Virus record (IMG/VR): IMGVR_UViG_3300020190_000354
Coordinates: 1 to 23,628 of that record
Reading direction: 5' to 3' (one strand)
Origin: a virus
Length of the DNA: 23,628 nucleotides
Within the stretch, counting starts at the first letter, position 1, and each line of letters begins with the position of its first letter. Position numbers and translations under genes: made by a program. Under the pieces are notes generated by a model. The model saw only the letters and a program-made list of their open reading frames with translations, searched no databases and was not told the DNA's origin. Below are positions 8,648 through 16,250 of the stretch, in pieces.

Positions 8648-10279
8648 TTAAAATTCTACTACAAATCTAGTTGATTCAGTTTGATTCTCATTACGAGTAA
8701 TTTTGGCTCTATTTTCAATATACATAATTTCTCCAGAGAAAATATTTATATCTGGTTTGGTAACACTAAAAACTGTCGCAAATGCCGATGGAGCGTCCTT
8801 TTGAGTAATCTTTTTACCCTCAATAAGATTAACATTGCCCACAATGTTATTCACATACAGCACATTATTTGTACTATCGAAATGAATAACTTTTGCATTA
8901 AAAATGGAGTTTTCGAAGCCTGATGCCTCATCTGATACGACAAAAACTGTTTCATTGCGAGAAAAATCCACAGGTGGATTAGAGGTAAAGATTTTAGTAT
9001 ACATTGGAAAGTTTGATGCATTACCAAATATTCCGTTAGCAAGTTTTACATCTTTTACTAAACTAATTTGTCGTATAGAATCTCCCCCATCATTTTCAAC
9101 TGGTAATTCACCCGCAACATCGCCCTCAAAATCCACTGAGATCATGATGTTCGATCCGCCAAGTTCTTTTTGTGGATCTTGTCCATGACCGTACTGTGGA
9201 CTTATTACAGCTTGCAAATTTGCAGTGTTGCTAATTGATTGTTTTAGCGGATCATTAATCGTGATAGTTGCTGTTGTATAATTATTACCACCATTTAAAA
9301 TATTAATATCAGTAATTACACCATTTACAACATCTACAGTAACATTCGCCAAAGTTCCATCGCCTGTTACACTAACAACAGAATAATTGTTAACATTAGA
9401 GCCAGCAAAGTGTCCATCCCCACCGCTTACAATCTTAATAATATCAATACGACCATCTTTTGCATTGTCGAATACAACAGTGTCACGCAATACTGGCATG
9501 TATTTATCAGTAAAAAATTTATTTTTTAATCCCGAGGGAATCGTATACATATATTTCCATTTATATCCATCAATCGTCTCGATGTATGGATTTTCAGGAA
9601 GTTCGCCACCTATAGTAATTTGTGGCATTGTATTAGATTGTGCGTTATTGTTATTAAATAAACATTTAAATACTTGATCTTGACCATTACGAACATAAAA
9701 CTTATTAGAATACTGCGTTGTGGAATAATTTACTTCAAATATATTTGCAGAAGTATATGCGCTTGTAAAGTTAGAGTTTACAACCAACGCTGTTGCATTC
9801 GATTTAATTACTTCTTTAATTTCTGTACCAATTTTAATATAATCTCCGACTGAGATTACGGGCGATGAAGAAGTGAAGTTAATCCCATTAGCATTTACAG
9901 TATTAGCAAGACCTGCAGAAACATTTACATTACCGCCAGAAACTTGTGTATCTAATACTTTTATGAAAAGATTTGCCGTTTGATCGTAAGCAACGTAAAC
10001 TGTGTTATTCGACCAATCTACTCTTGGGATAACTGGCTGAATATCATTGCTGGTAATTCGTGTTAAAATTAATCCATCGCGCTTTATACCATTTTCATAG
10101 TGTGTAGTATTGTGCGGAGTTGTAATTGTAACATCATCGAAATTAGCAGCATTGGCAGTGTTTGCCCATGGTAATGATCTACCTATTAGAATATAAACAT
10201 TCGCTAATGGAACTGAAACCATTTTTTCGAAGTTTTTAGCGTTTGTAATTCCAAAACTTTTTGTTACTAACGACTTCAT
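8648..10279 (-). CDS. 8: Baseplate wedge subunit gp8
   Basis: Wedge protein that in T4 forms dimers bridging gp10 and gp7 in each baseplate wedge. Matches to T4 gp8 from memory: GRSLPWAN (residues 33-40) against GRSEPWS, VIPRVDW (83-89) against VIPRRDW, a Y/F-x-CL segment at 204-207, TIDGYKWKYMYTIP (235-248) against DGYVWEYLFEIP, and the C-terminus SGEIMYIENRAKI...QTES (515-537) against SGEMIYMENRPPI...QTEE. It has 543 residues, T4 gp8 has 334. The extra length falls mainly in about 110-185, which holds a VGDYIKIGTEIKEV module, and about 278-345, which holds a GG/NG-YTTATITI module. Its ATG directly follows the gp7 TAA. Confidence 0.92.
   Translation of the reverse strand: MKSLVTKSFGITNAKNFEKMVSVPLANVYILIGRSLPWANTANAANFDDVTITTPHNTTHYENGIKRDGLILTRITSNDIQPVIPRVDWSNNTVYVAYDQTANLFIKVLDTQVSGGNVNVSAGLANTVNANGINFTSSSPVISVGDYIKIGTEIKEVIKSNATALVVNSNFTSAYTSANIFEVNYSTTQYSNKFYVRNGQDQVFKCLFNNNNAQSNTMPQITIGGELPENPYIETIDGYKWKYMYTIPSGLKNKFFTDKYMPVLRDTVVFDNAKDGRIDIIKIVSGGDGHFAGSNVNNYSVVSVTGDGTLANVTVDVVNGVITDINILNGGNNYTTATITINDPLKQSISNTANLQAVISPQYGHGQDPQKELGGSNIMISVDFEGDVAGELPVENDGGDSIRQISLVKDVKLANGIFGNASNFPMYTKIFTSNPPVDFSRNETVFVVSDEASGFENSIFNAKVIHFDSTNNVLYVNNIVGNVNLIEGKKITQKDAPSAFATVFSVTKPDINIFSGEIMYIENRAKITRNENQTESTRFVVEF
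8743..8750 (-). promoter_or_regulatory. Possible T4-type late promoter upstream of the DUF4815-type gene
   Basis: An exact TATAAATA on the minus strand lies in the 3' end of gp8, spelled by the Asp-Ile-Asn-Ile codons, about 105 bases before the ATG at 8637. A T4-like late start would give a roughly 100-base leader. Chance occurrence is possible at this AT content. Confidence 0.35.
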
Positions 10280-13200
10280 TTATAAACCTGTTCGAATAAT
10301 TTTATACGAGATAACATTATATTTCGGCTCTTTATTGTAAACCACATTTCCTGTGTCGCTTATCGTTGTGTTTAATAACACCACGTTACTAGTTGGCGTT
10401 GATATAACATATCGATCATAAATTGTTCCTGCAACATTAAATCTAATGTTATCTCCTGCCTCTAAACTTTCAGAAACAGCTGATGTGTTTGAGAACACAA
10501 TTACATTTGCATTACCACTCACTGTTCTTAATTTGCCATCACCTAAACCACCAATCGGATAATCTAAATGAATAAGATTAGCATCTACTACGTTCGCGAT
10601 AACTCTTGTGTATTGTTTTAAAGATGCAGTCTCTGTAGTATTTATTACAATTAAATCACCATTACTCGCGTTTACTGTAAAGTTAGAGGTATTACCAAAG
10701 AAACTATTGCTAGAAAATGAGGTGTTTGCATTGGTGGCTTGCAATGTGTTGGACGTGTACACATTGGATGTTAAATTCATTTGCCCAGATAAAATATCCT
10801 TCATAAGAAATTTGGCTAGTAATTGCACACCTGCGGGATGAGCAACACGATATACTGTTTCGTTATAATCTTCTAAGGTCTTTTCAGAGACGATTTCATA
10901 CGAGAAATTATGAAAATAGTCGTCATTTTGTATCTTTTTATCTGCACTTAAGAATCCATCAGTGTTTAAATAAAATCCACCATATTTAATTAAGCCTCGA
11001 AGGAACTCAGTGTTTGCCTTGGCTAATCCATCACCATAGTAATGTGGATATTGTCGTTCCGTAGCATCATTGATATCATTAAAGGATATGGTTGCATTAG
11101 ATGTGGAGACGTTAAGAACAACATTACCAGCTTCAGTATTCGCTTTTATAGGCTGCGCGGTGTCGATTGTTCCTGAATAGTTAAAGACACGAAGAACTGT
11201 ATTACCTAAACCAAAGGCGCCACCAGTTGATTCTGATCGATAAATGTCATCAATCGTGCCACGGAACGTTGCATTGGCATTCGTGGCTCCACCTTGCCAA
11301 ACAGAATCACCAGACACGATAATTTGACTTGTAGCGAGATTGTCGGTCAAAACATCAACAATTTTTAATGAGGTGAGCGGCGTATTCGCATATTCAAATC
11401 CACGATTAATGATTTTAAAGTCTTGAATTCGACCAATATCTGAGGTTTCAGCTGAAAATTCTTCACCATCACTTAGTAAATAGACTTCGAGCACAGCACC
11501 AGTTCCAGAGGACACATTACCTGTATTCGTATCTCTAACTAAAATGGTCGGTGCTACTGGATAACCCTCTCCACGATTATCAATGGTTATACTCGATATT
11601 GCTCCATTCGCATCAACTGTATGATATGCATTAGCGCCATATCCAGTTCCTATAAACTCAATTACATTATTCGTTATATTATACCCACTACCTCCGCTTT
11701 TTATTTCAACGAGACCGAGTTTGCCAGCGCCTCTAACATTTGGTCGAAAATCTAAAAATAATGCGAAATTTAAAATGTTTATTGCTGTAATATTATTTGC
11801 AAATTTTCTATCTAAAAATATGGTTTTTGTATTCGCGGAACTGCCTGGATCATTTACAACATAATCTACTATTTCAGAATAGTGAGCAGTATCACCGACA
11901 TCTAAAAATAAACGACTTCCAGTATAAAATCCATTTGCCAAACTATATGTTGAGTTTGACGAATTTAAACGAATACTTGGTGGTTCCCCTGATGGATTGT
12001 ACACAGAAAATTGACCTGAAGGGATTCTTAAAAATCCCTGATCGGCTGAATAATCGGAATCATGTAAAGAAATCGCGTCGAAAGTAGGTGGTGCTTCAAA
12101 GAATGATCCACCATCTTCTAGATTTAGTGCACGAACTTTACCGAGAGTAATTGTTTCAAATGTTAATGCTCTGCCTATTTCTGTTTGAGCATTTGCAAAA
12201 ATTTTAACATTGCTAGTGCCATCTACAGCAGAACCAAGAGCTGGCGATAATGTTGCAATTTTAGTTGTTCCATTATATGCAGTGATTGTCGTTGTATTTG
12301 GTGAAGAACCAGAACCCGTTCCGCTTATAACTCTTAATACAAAGGATTTATAAAAATCATTTGTTGTACTGGCTACATGAGTTGCTGTGTTTAAATTAAT
12401 TAATGTTGTAGTATTTCCTGCGCCGATTGTTTGATTTGCAAATGTTGTTACATTATCGAAATCATACTCTAACGCATTTAATAAAATATCGTTTTTATAG
12501 TAAACAGAATCTGTATTAAACTGAATGTCTGCGCTGTTTGCACCACCATCATCCCAAATACCAGAAATTAATACATTAGCACCGATGCCTGTTGTAGAAA
12601 GCACACGAACTAGAGAATTAGGGTCAGTTCTAAAAAAATATCCTGGTTTTATAATTTCGATAGACTCAATAGATCCAGTAGAAACATTATTAACAACAGC
12701 AACTGCTTTTACTGCATCGGGCGAATCTGCCAATCCTTTATGTATGACAACAGGATCGCCAGTTATATACTTTCTACCAGTTTGTACAACACCAAATCTA
12801 TTTTTAAACAAACTGATGTTAGAAATTAATGAAACAATTTTCGATTTAAATGTTTTTTCTACATTTGCCTCAGTGTATTTAACAATTAAATTCTCGCCCG
12901 CATCAAATAGTCGTGTAACATTTGATACATAAAGTTCTACGAACTCGCGACCTGTTTCTCCATCAACTGTTAATACTGCTTTTTCAATAACACAAGTTGT
13001 TCTGGAAGTTTCGCCAACACCGAGTTTCTTTTCAAGCAATTTAATATTAAAATTAGTGTATTCGCTTAACTGAACTTTAAATAGTTTTGCGCTATCAAAT
13101 GTTTTTGGTATTACAGCGCCAGTAGCGACGTTAAAGGTATTCGCAAATGCAATTTCTACATTGAGAAAATCTCCAGCAGAATTAACTGTAAGAACTTTAC

Positions 13201-13765
13201 GACGCGAATCACCTATACGAATAAATGAATTAGCAGTAATGCCTTTTGATATAAGATTAAATCCATTCGCGCTTACTACGTTTGCAGTAATCGCATTTAC
13301 AGTTACATTGCCACCGACAACTAAAGAACTTGTATCCGTAAAAGCAAGTCGTATTGCTTGTGGTAATTTCCATTTACCATCAGAGGCTTTTAAAATATCC
13401 TCTTTCGGAAAATACACATCGATTTCTTGACGATATAATGTTCTAAACAAAAATTTAAATGAATCAGCAGAACCTTTTTTAGAATAAAAATATTTTGCAG
13501 ATTTAATTAATTTTTCTGTAGATAACTCAGTTTCTTCTGGAAAATTTGGAATAATTTTAGTTTTAAAATATTTAACAAGATCAGCGCGAGTTGTTTCAAC
13601 ATCCATGTAATCATAAAGATGTTTACCAAGATGTAATGTTTTATTCGATTGCTCCATGTACTCATAGTATTTTTTGAGCAATGTAACAAAATTAGGATGA
13701 TCTGCTCTTATAAAACCAGGTAACTGGTTTTCGACTACGGTTGAAATGTAATTATTTGCAAACAT
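10280..13765 (-). CDS. 7: Baseplate wedge gp7-like protein
   Basis: In T4, gp7 is the wedge initiator that binds gp10, gp8 and gp53. Here two blocks match the C-terminal third of T4 gp7 from memory. Residues 24-120 (NFVTLLKKYYEYMEQ, YFYSKKGSADSFKFLFRTLY, EIDVYF) correspond to EAFCEAYIQYLS, FYSTKGIEASYKFLFKVLY, EVEIEI. Residues 940-990 (KKIQNDDYFHNFSYEI, VYRVAHPAGVQLLAKFL) correspond to LLQNNIDYINRSRSYYV, VIRFVHPVGFGFI. About 800 residues of Gly/Asn-rich beta sequence separate the blocks, including GSGY modules near 362-402 and 683-805, a GDFLNVEIAFAN module at 175-222 and YNGTTKIATL near 497-506. The N-terminal two thirds of T4 gp7 has no visible counterpart. Its start overlaps the gp6 stop (TAATG). 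Confidence 0.85.
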   Translation of the reverse strand: MFANNYISTVVENQLPGFIRADHPNFVTLLKKYYEYMEQSNKTLHLGKHLYDYMDVETTRADLVKYFKTKIIPNFPEETELSTEKLIKSAKYFYSKKGSADSFKFLFRTLYRQEIDVYFPKEDILKASDGKWKLPQAIRLAFTDTSSLVVGGNVTVNAITANVVSANGFNLISKGITANSFIRIGDSRRKVLTVNSAGDFLNVEIAFANTFNVATGAVIPKTFDSAKLFKVQLSEYTNFNIKLLEKKLGVGETSRTTCVIEKAVLTVDGETGREFVELYVSNVTRLFDAGENLIVKYTEANVEKTFKSKIVSLISNISLFKNRFGVVQTGRKYITGDPVVIHKGLADSPDAVKAVAVVNNVSTGSIESIEIIKPGYFFRTDPNSLVRVLSTTGIGANVLISGIWDDGGANSADIQFNTDSVYYKNDILLNALEYDFDNVTTFANQTIGAGNTTTLINLNTATHVASTTNDFYKSFVLRVISGTGSGSSPNTTTITAYNGTTKIATLSPALGSAVDGTSNVKIFANAQTEIGRALTFETITLGKVRALNLEDGGSFFEAPPTFDAISLHDSDYSADQGFLRIPSGQFSVYNPSGEPPSIRLNSSNSTYSLANGFYTGSRLFLDVGDTAHYSEIVDYVVNDPGSSANTKTIFLDRKFANNITAINILNFALFLDFRPNVRGAGKLGLVEIKSGGSGYNITNNVIEFIGTGYGANAYHTVDANGAISSITIDNRGEGYPVAPTILVRDTNTGNVSSGTGAVLEVYLLSDGEEFSAETSDIGRIQDFKIINRGFEYANTPLTSLKIVDVLTDNLATSQIIVSGDSVWQGGATNANATFRGTIDDIYRSESTGGAFGLGNTVLRVFNYSGTIDTAQPIKANTEAGNVVLNVSTSNATISFNDINDATERQYPHYYGDGLAKANTEFLRGLIKYGGFYLNTDGFLSADKKIQNDDYFHNFSYEIVSEKTLEDYNETVYRVAHPAGVQLLAKFLMKDILSGQMNLTSNVYTSNTLQATNANTSFSSNSFFGNTSNFTVNASNGDLIVINTTETASLKQYTRVIANVVDANLIHLDYPIGGLGDGKLRTVSGNANVIVFSNTSAVSESLEAGDNIRFNVAGTIYDRYVISTPTSNVVLLNTTISDTGNVVYNKEPKYNVISYKIIRTGL

Positions 13766-15834
13766 TAATTAAGTATGCGTGTATCAATTTTAATTGCATT
13801 CGCATCATCATCGTCAATAGTAATAATTGAACTGCGTGCAGATTCAAAATTATTTGTCGCTGGTCGAGCAAATAATCGAAGAATTTTAAGTGGATCTTTA
13901 ATTGAAACTGGGTTAAACTCGTTTAATGTGATTTTACCTAACAAATAATCGATAGTTCCAGCCGAAGGATTTAAAGTAGTTTTAATATTGTTTTTATCGA
14001 AAAAGAAACTGCGTAAAATTCCAAATCGATTTTGAATGGTAACACTTAAATCAACAGTTTCGTCAATCTCTCCTTCGTATGTGGTAATAGCTGTTGCAGT
14101 TTTATAATTACTACCTGGTTTATCCACTACAATTTGTGTAATTTTTCCATTTACGACTATCGGATATGCATTTGCGCCTACACCGTCACCTTTAATTGTA
14201 ATTGTTGGTACACTTAAATAACTTCCTGGTGCATCTAAAATTATAATCTTTTCGATTCCAGAGGAAGATCCTGGAGTTTCTTCAAAGAAACATTCGCGAA
14301 GAATTCCATCAGAGTCAAACTGTTGAAATCCTGGCGCCGAGTAAATTCTATATGATGAATCTTCGCGTGTAATTGGCGTTCTAAAATTAAGTGTGTAATT
14401 TCTCGCAGTTCCGACTTGAGGCACAACTCGTTTTTCAATAACAGCAACAGCATCAGAATAAGAAATCGAGATCTCTGAGTCGTCGATTGTTCGAAGTAAT
14501 CTAGACAATTTAAATCGACTGTTAAAGTTATCTAACTCAGAATCTTTAAAATTTAAAATTGCCGTACGAACTAAGGATTTAATTGCATCCTTAGAACGAA
14601 CAGTTTTAGTTGAATCGTAATATACTTCAGCATAAATGTTTAGAAAGTTGTAATCTACGTCTACGAATTCAGGTAATACAGTTACAACTGAAACAGGTTT
14701 AATAACATTGTTAATAACATCAAGTTTTTCAGATTCCGTAACCTCAACTCCGAGTGTTGGTTTTGCAGCAATAAATACTTTACCATAGACAGGTGGATCA
14801 TTTTCTTCACCACCCCAAACATTAACTGCTTCGAAGTATGGATAATTTTTATTAATAAGTGCAACAAGATCGTCTTTCGTAACACCACGATTGTTTGAAA
14901 CATAGGCTTTCGGTGCAGTAAATCTAATTTTTGCAGTAGATTCTTGATTAGTTCCTCCAGAAGAGGCTACCTGTGGAAAAATTACTGAACTTGAGAATCC
15001 ACCAACTGATTGCATAAGAGTAAATGCATTGGATTTATTAGCAACTTCACCATCTGTTCTAATATAATTTACGATAACAATGTTACCGTTCGTAAGAGAT
15101 TTACCAATCACACCGTCACCAAAATATACTTTATATTTTCCATTCCTACTTTCTTCAATATAGTAAACAGATGAATTAGAAGAGACAGTTGTTGCGTCAG
15201 TTGTTAAAGTAAATCGTTCAGTTTTAAGGCTACTTGAAGATTCTTGTACCAACACCTCTATGCTGCTAGTGTCGATTCCACTATCAGGCAGTTCGAATGT
15301 TGACTCCTTATTAGTAGCAGAATCATATGTAAATGTAAATGAAGATGGTACACCCTGATAAAGATATAAATTATCAAAACAAAATCGATTACAAGTTTCA
15401 TCATAATTTGCTGTTTTAACTTCTAAATTTACAAATGGATATGAGGTTCCATTGAGTGGAGAAGATTGAAATTTTGTAAATTTTGGTAAAGTTAGAGATG
15501 TTTGCGTACTGCCAATATCTCTAATAATCTGTAAATTAATCGTTGCTCTTGAGGCGACTGATGAAACAGGAGTGTAACCTAACATTTTAGCGTGAGAAAC
15601 CACCGAGTCACGCATAATCGCTGTATCTAAAAACATTTCATTAGCGATCATATTGTTATAAAACGCCATATAATGAGTATTGTACGCGAGAATATCCAAT
15701 AAAACATTCATACCAGCAGCTTCAAAATCGAAGTCGGTAAACTCTTGTTGATCGCGTAAAAAATTCTTTAAGTTATTCTTAATCTCAAAAAAGTCTAATT
15801 CTGAGACGACTAACTTTTGATCTGTATTAGCCAT
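13765..15834 (-). CDS. 6: Baseplate wedge subunit gp6
   Basis: gp6 dimers form the continuous inner ring that ties the six wedges together; it belongs to the baseplate J/gp6 family. Length 689 (T4 660). Residues 13-90 contain FFEIKNNLKNFLR, FDFEAAGMNVLLDILAYNTH and MRDSVVSHAKMLGYTP, the typical N-terminal helical block. Residues 233-275 (YKVYFGDGVIGKSLTNG, YIRTDGEVANKS) and 303-358 (RFTAPKAYVSNNRGVTKDD, YPYFEAVNVWGG) are the J-like core. Near the C-terminus, 526-583 holds a PGSYLSVPTITIKGDGVGAN module shared with gp7 and gp8. AAGG lies about nine bases before the ATG, which overlaps the gp25 stop as TAATG, so gp25 and gp6 are probably translationally coupled. Confidence 0.95.
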   Translation of the reverse strand: MANTDQKLVVSELDFFEIKNNLKNFLRDQQEFTDFDFEAAGMNVLLDILAYNTHYMAFYNNMIANEMFLDTAIMRDSVVSHAKMLGYTPVSSVASRATINLQIIRDIGSTQTSLTLPKFTKFQSSPLNGTSYPFVNLEVKTANYDETCNRFCFDNLYLYQGVPSSFTFTYDSATNKESTFELPDSGIDTSSIEVLVQESSSSLKTERFTLTTDATTVSSNSSVYYIEESRNGKYKVYFGDGVIGKSLTNGNIVIVNYIRTDGEVANKSNAFTLMQSVGGFSSSVIFPQVASSGGTNQESTAKIRFTAPKAYVSNNRGVTKDDLVALINKNYPYFEAVNVWGGEENDPPVYGKVFIAAKPTLGVEVTESEKLDVINNVIKPVSVVTVLPEFVDVDYNFLNIYAEVYYDSTKTVRSKDAIKSLVRTAILNFKDSELDNFNSRFKLSRLLRTIDDSEISISYSDAVAVIEKRVVPQVGTARNYTLNFRTPITREDSSYRIYSAPGFQQFDSDGILRECFFEETPGSSSGIEKIIILDAPGSYLSVPTITIKGDGVGANAYPIVVNGKITQIVVDKPGSNYKTATAITTYEGEIDETVDLSVTIQNRFGILRSFFFDKNNIKTTLNPSAGTIDYLLGKITLNEFNPVSIKDPLKILRLFARPATNNFESARSSIITIDDDDANAIKIDTRILN
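14086..14259 (-). repeat. GSGY-type beta module inside gp6
   Basis: Residues 526-583 of gp6 (IEKIIILDAPGSYL, VPTITIKGDGVGANAYPIV, NGKITQIVVDKPGSNY) have the same layout as segments in gp7, gp8 and the 968-aa protein: a short beta strand, Gly-x-x-Tyr, PTI, GxGANA, NG-x-I, then a second Gly-x-x-Tyr. Confidence 0.6.
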
Positions 15835-16232
15835 TAGCGAACCTTCTCTAAAAATAAGGTTAGTGTGATAGGAGCCTCTATGTTATTTATGAAGAATCTC
15901 AAATCGACATTATATCCATTTTCATCTGGATTGGGCTGAACTCGAATAGCATCCACTCCAACTCTTGGCTCATATGTGTTTATAACATTTAAAATTTCAA
16001 TTCGAATAGAGTCCGCTATAATGGGATTAATATGCTCGAACAATAAATTTCTAATTTTAGATCCAAAAAATGGTTGAAATGGCTTTTCAAATGGACTAGT
16101 TTGTATTAAGTTTTTTAATGCTCCGATGATAGCCGCATTACCTGTTCTTCGCACAACATCTTTTGTGATTGGATGTCGAGTAAAGTTCAAATCCAAATCC
16201 TTATATGTTCTTGTTGTAATATTTATTGGCAT
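15834..16232 (-). CDS. 25: Baseplate wedge subunit gp25
   Basis: Sheath-initiator component of the baseplate wedge (GPW/gp25 family), which in contractile machines joins gp6 and templates the sheath. Length 132, the same as T4 gp25. Visible features: DLDLNFTRHPITKDVVRRTG with conversion of the family's N-terminal turn, AIIGALKNLIQTSPFEKPFQP (an alpha segment with ERPF-like text), GSKIRNLLFEHINP, and the family's TYEPRV motif at about residues 89-94. The gene lies 18 bp after the 651-aa gene, with a GAGAGA stretch before its ATG, and its stop overlaps the gp6 start. The gp25-gp6 order is as in T4-like and marine relatives. Confidence 0.95.
   Translation of the reverse strand: MPINITTRTYKDLDLNFTRHPITKDVVRRTGNAAIIGALKNLIQTSPFEKPFQPFFGSKIRNLLFEHINPIIADSIRIEILNVINTYEPRVGVDAIRVQPNPDENGYNVDLRFFINNIEAPITLTLFLEKVR
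15884..15891 (-). promoter_or_regulatory. Possible late promoter upstream of gp6
   Basis: CATAAATA on the minus strand lies in the 3' end of gp25, about 50 bases before the gp6 ATG. Seven of eight bases match the T4 late element. Tight gene coupling means it need not be used, and a chance match is possible. Confidence 0.25.
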
Positions 16233-16250
16233 TTTATCTCTCTATTTTAC

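Noticed and set aside
12525-12932. Rightward frame of 135 codons
   Set aside because: It lies antisense to the gp7-like gene, with no ribosome site and low-complexity mirrored sequence.
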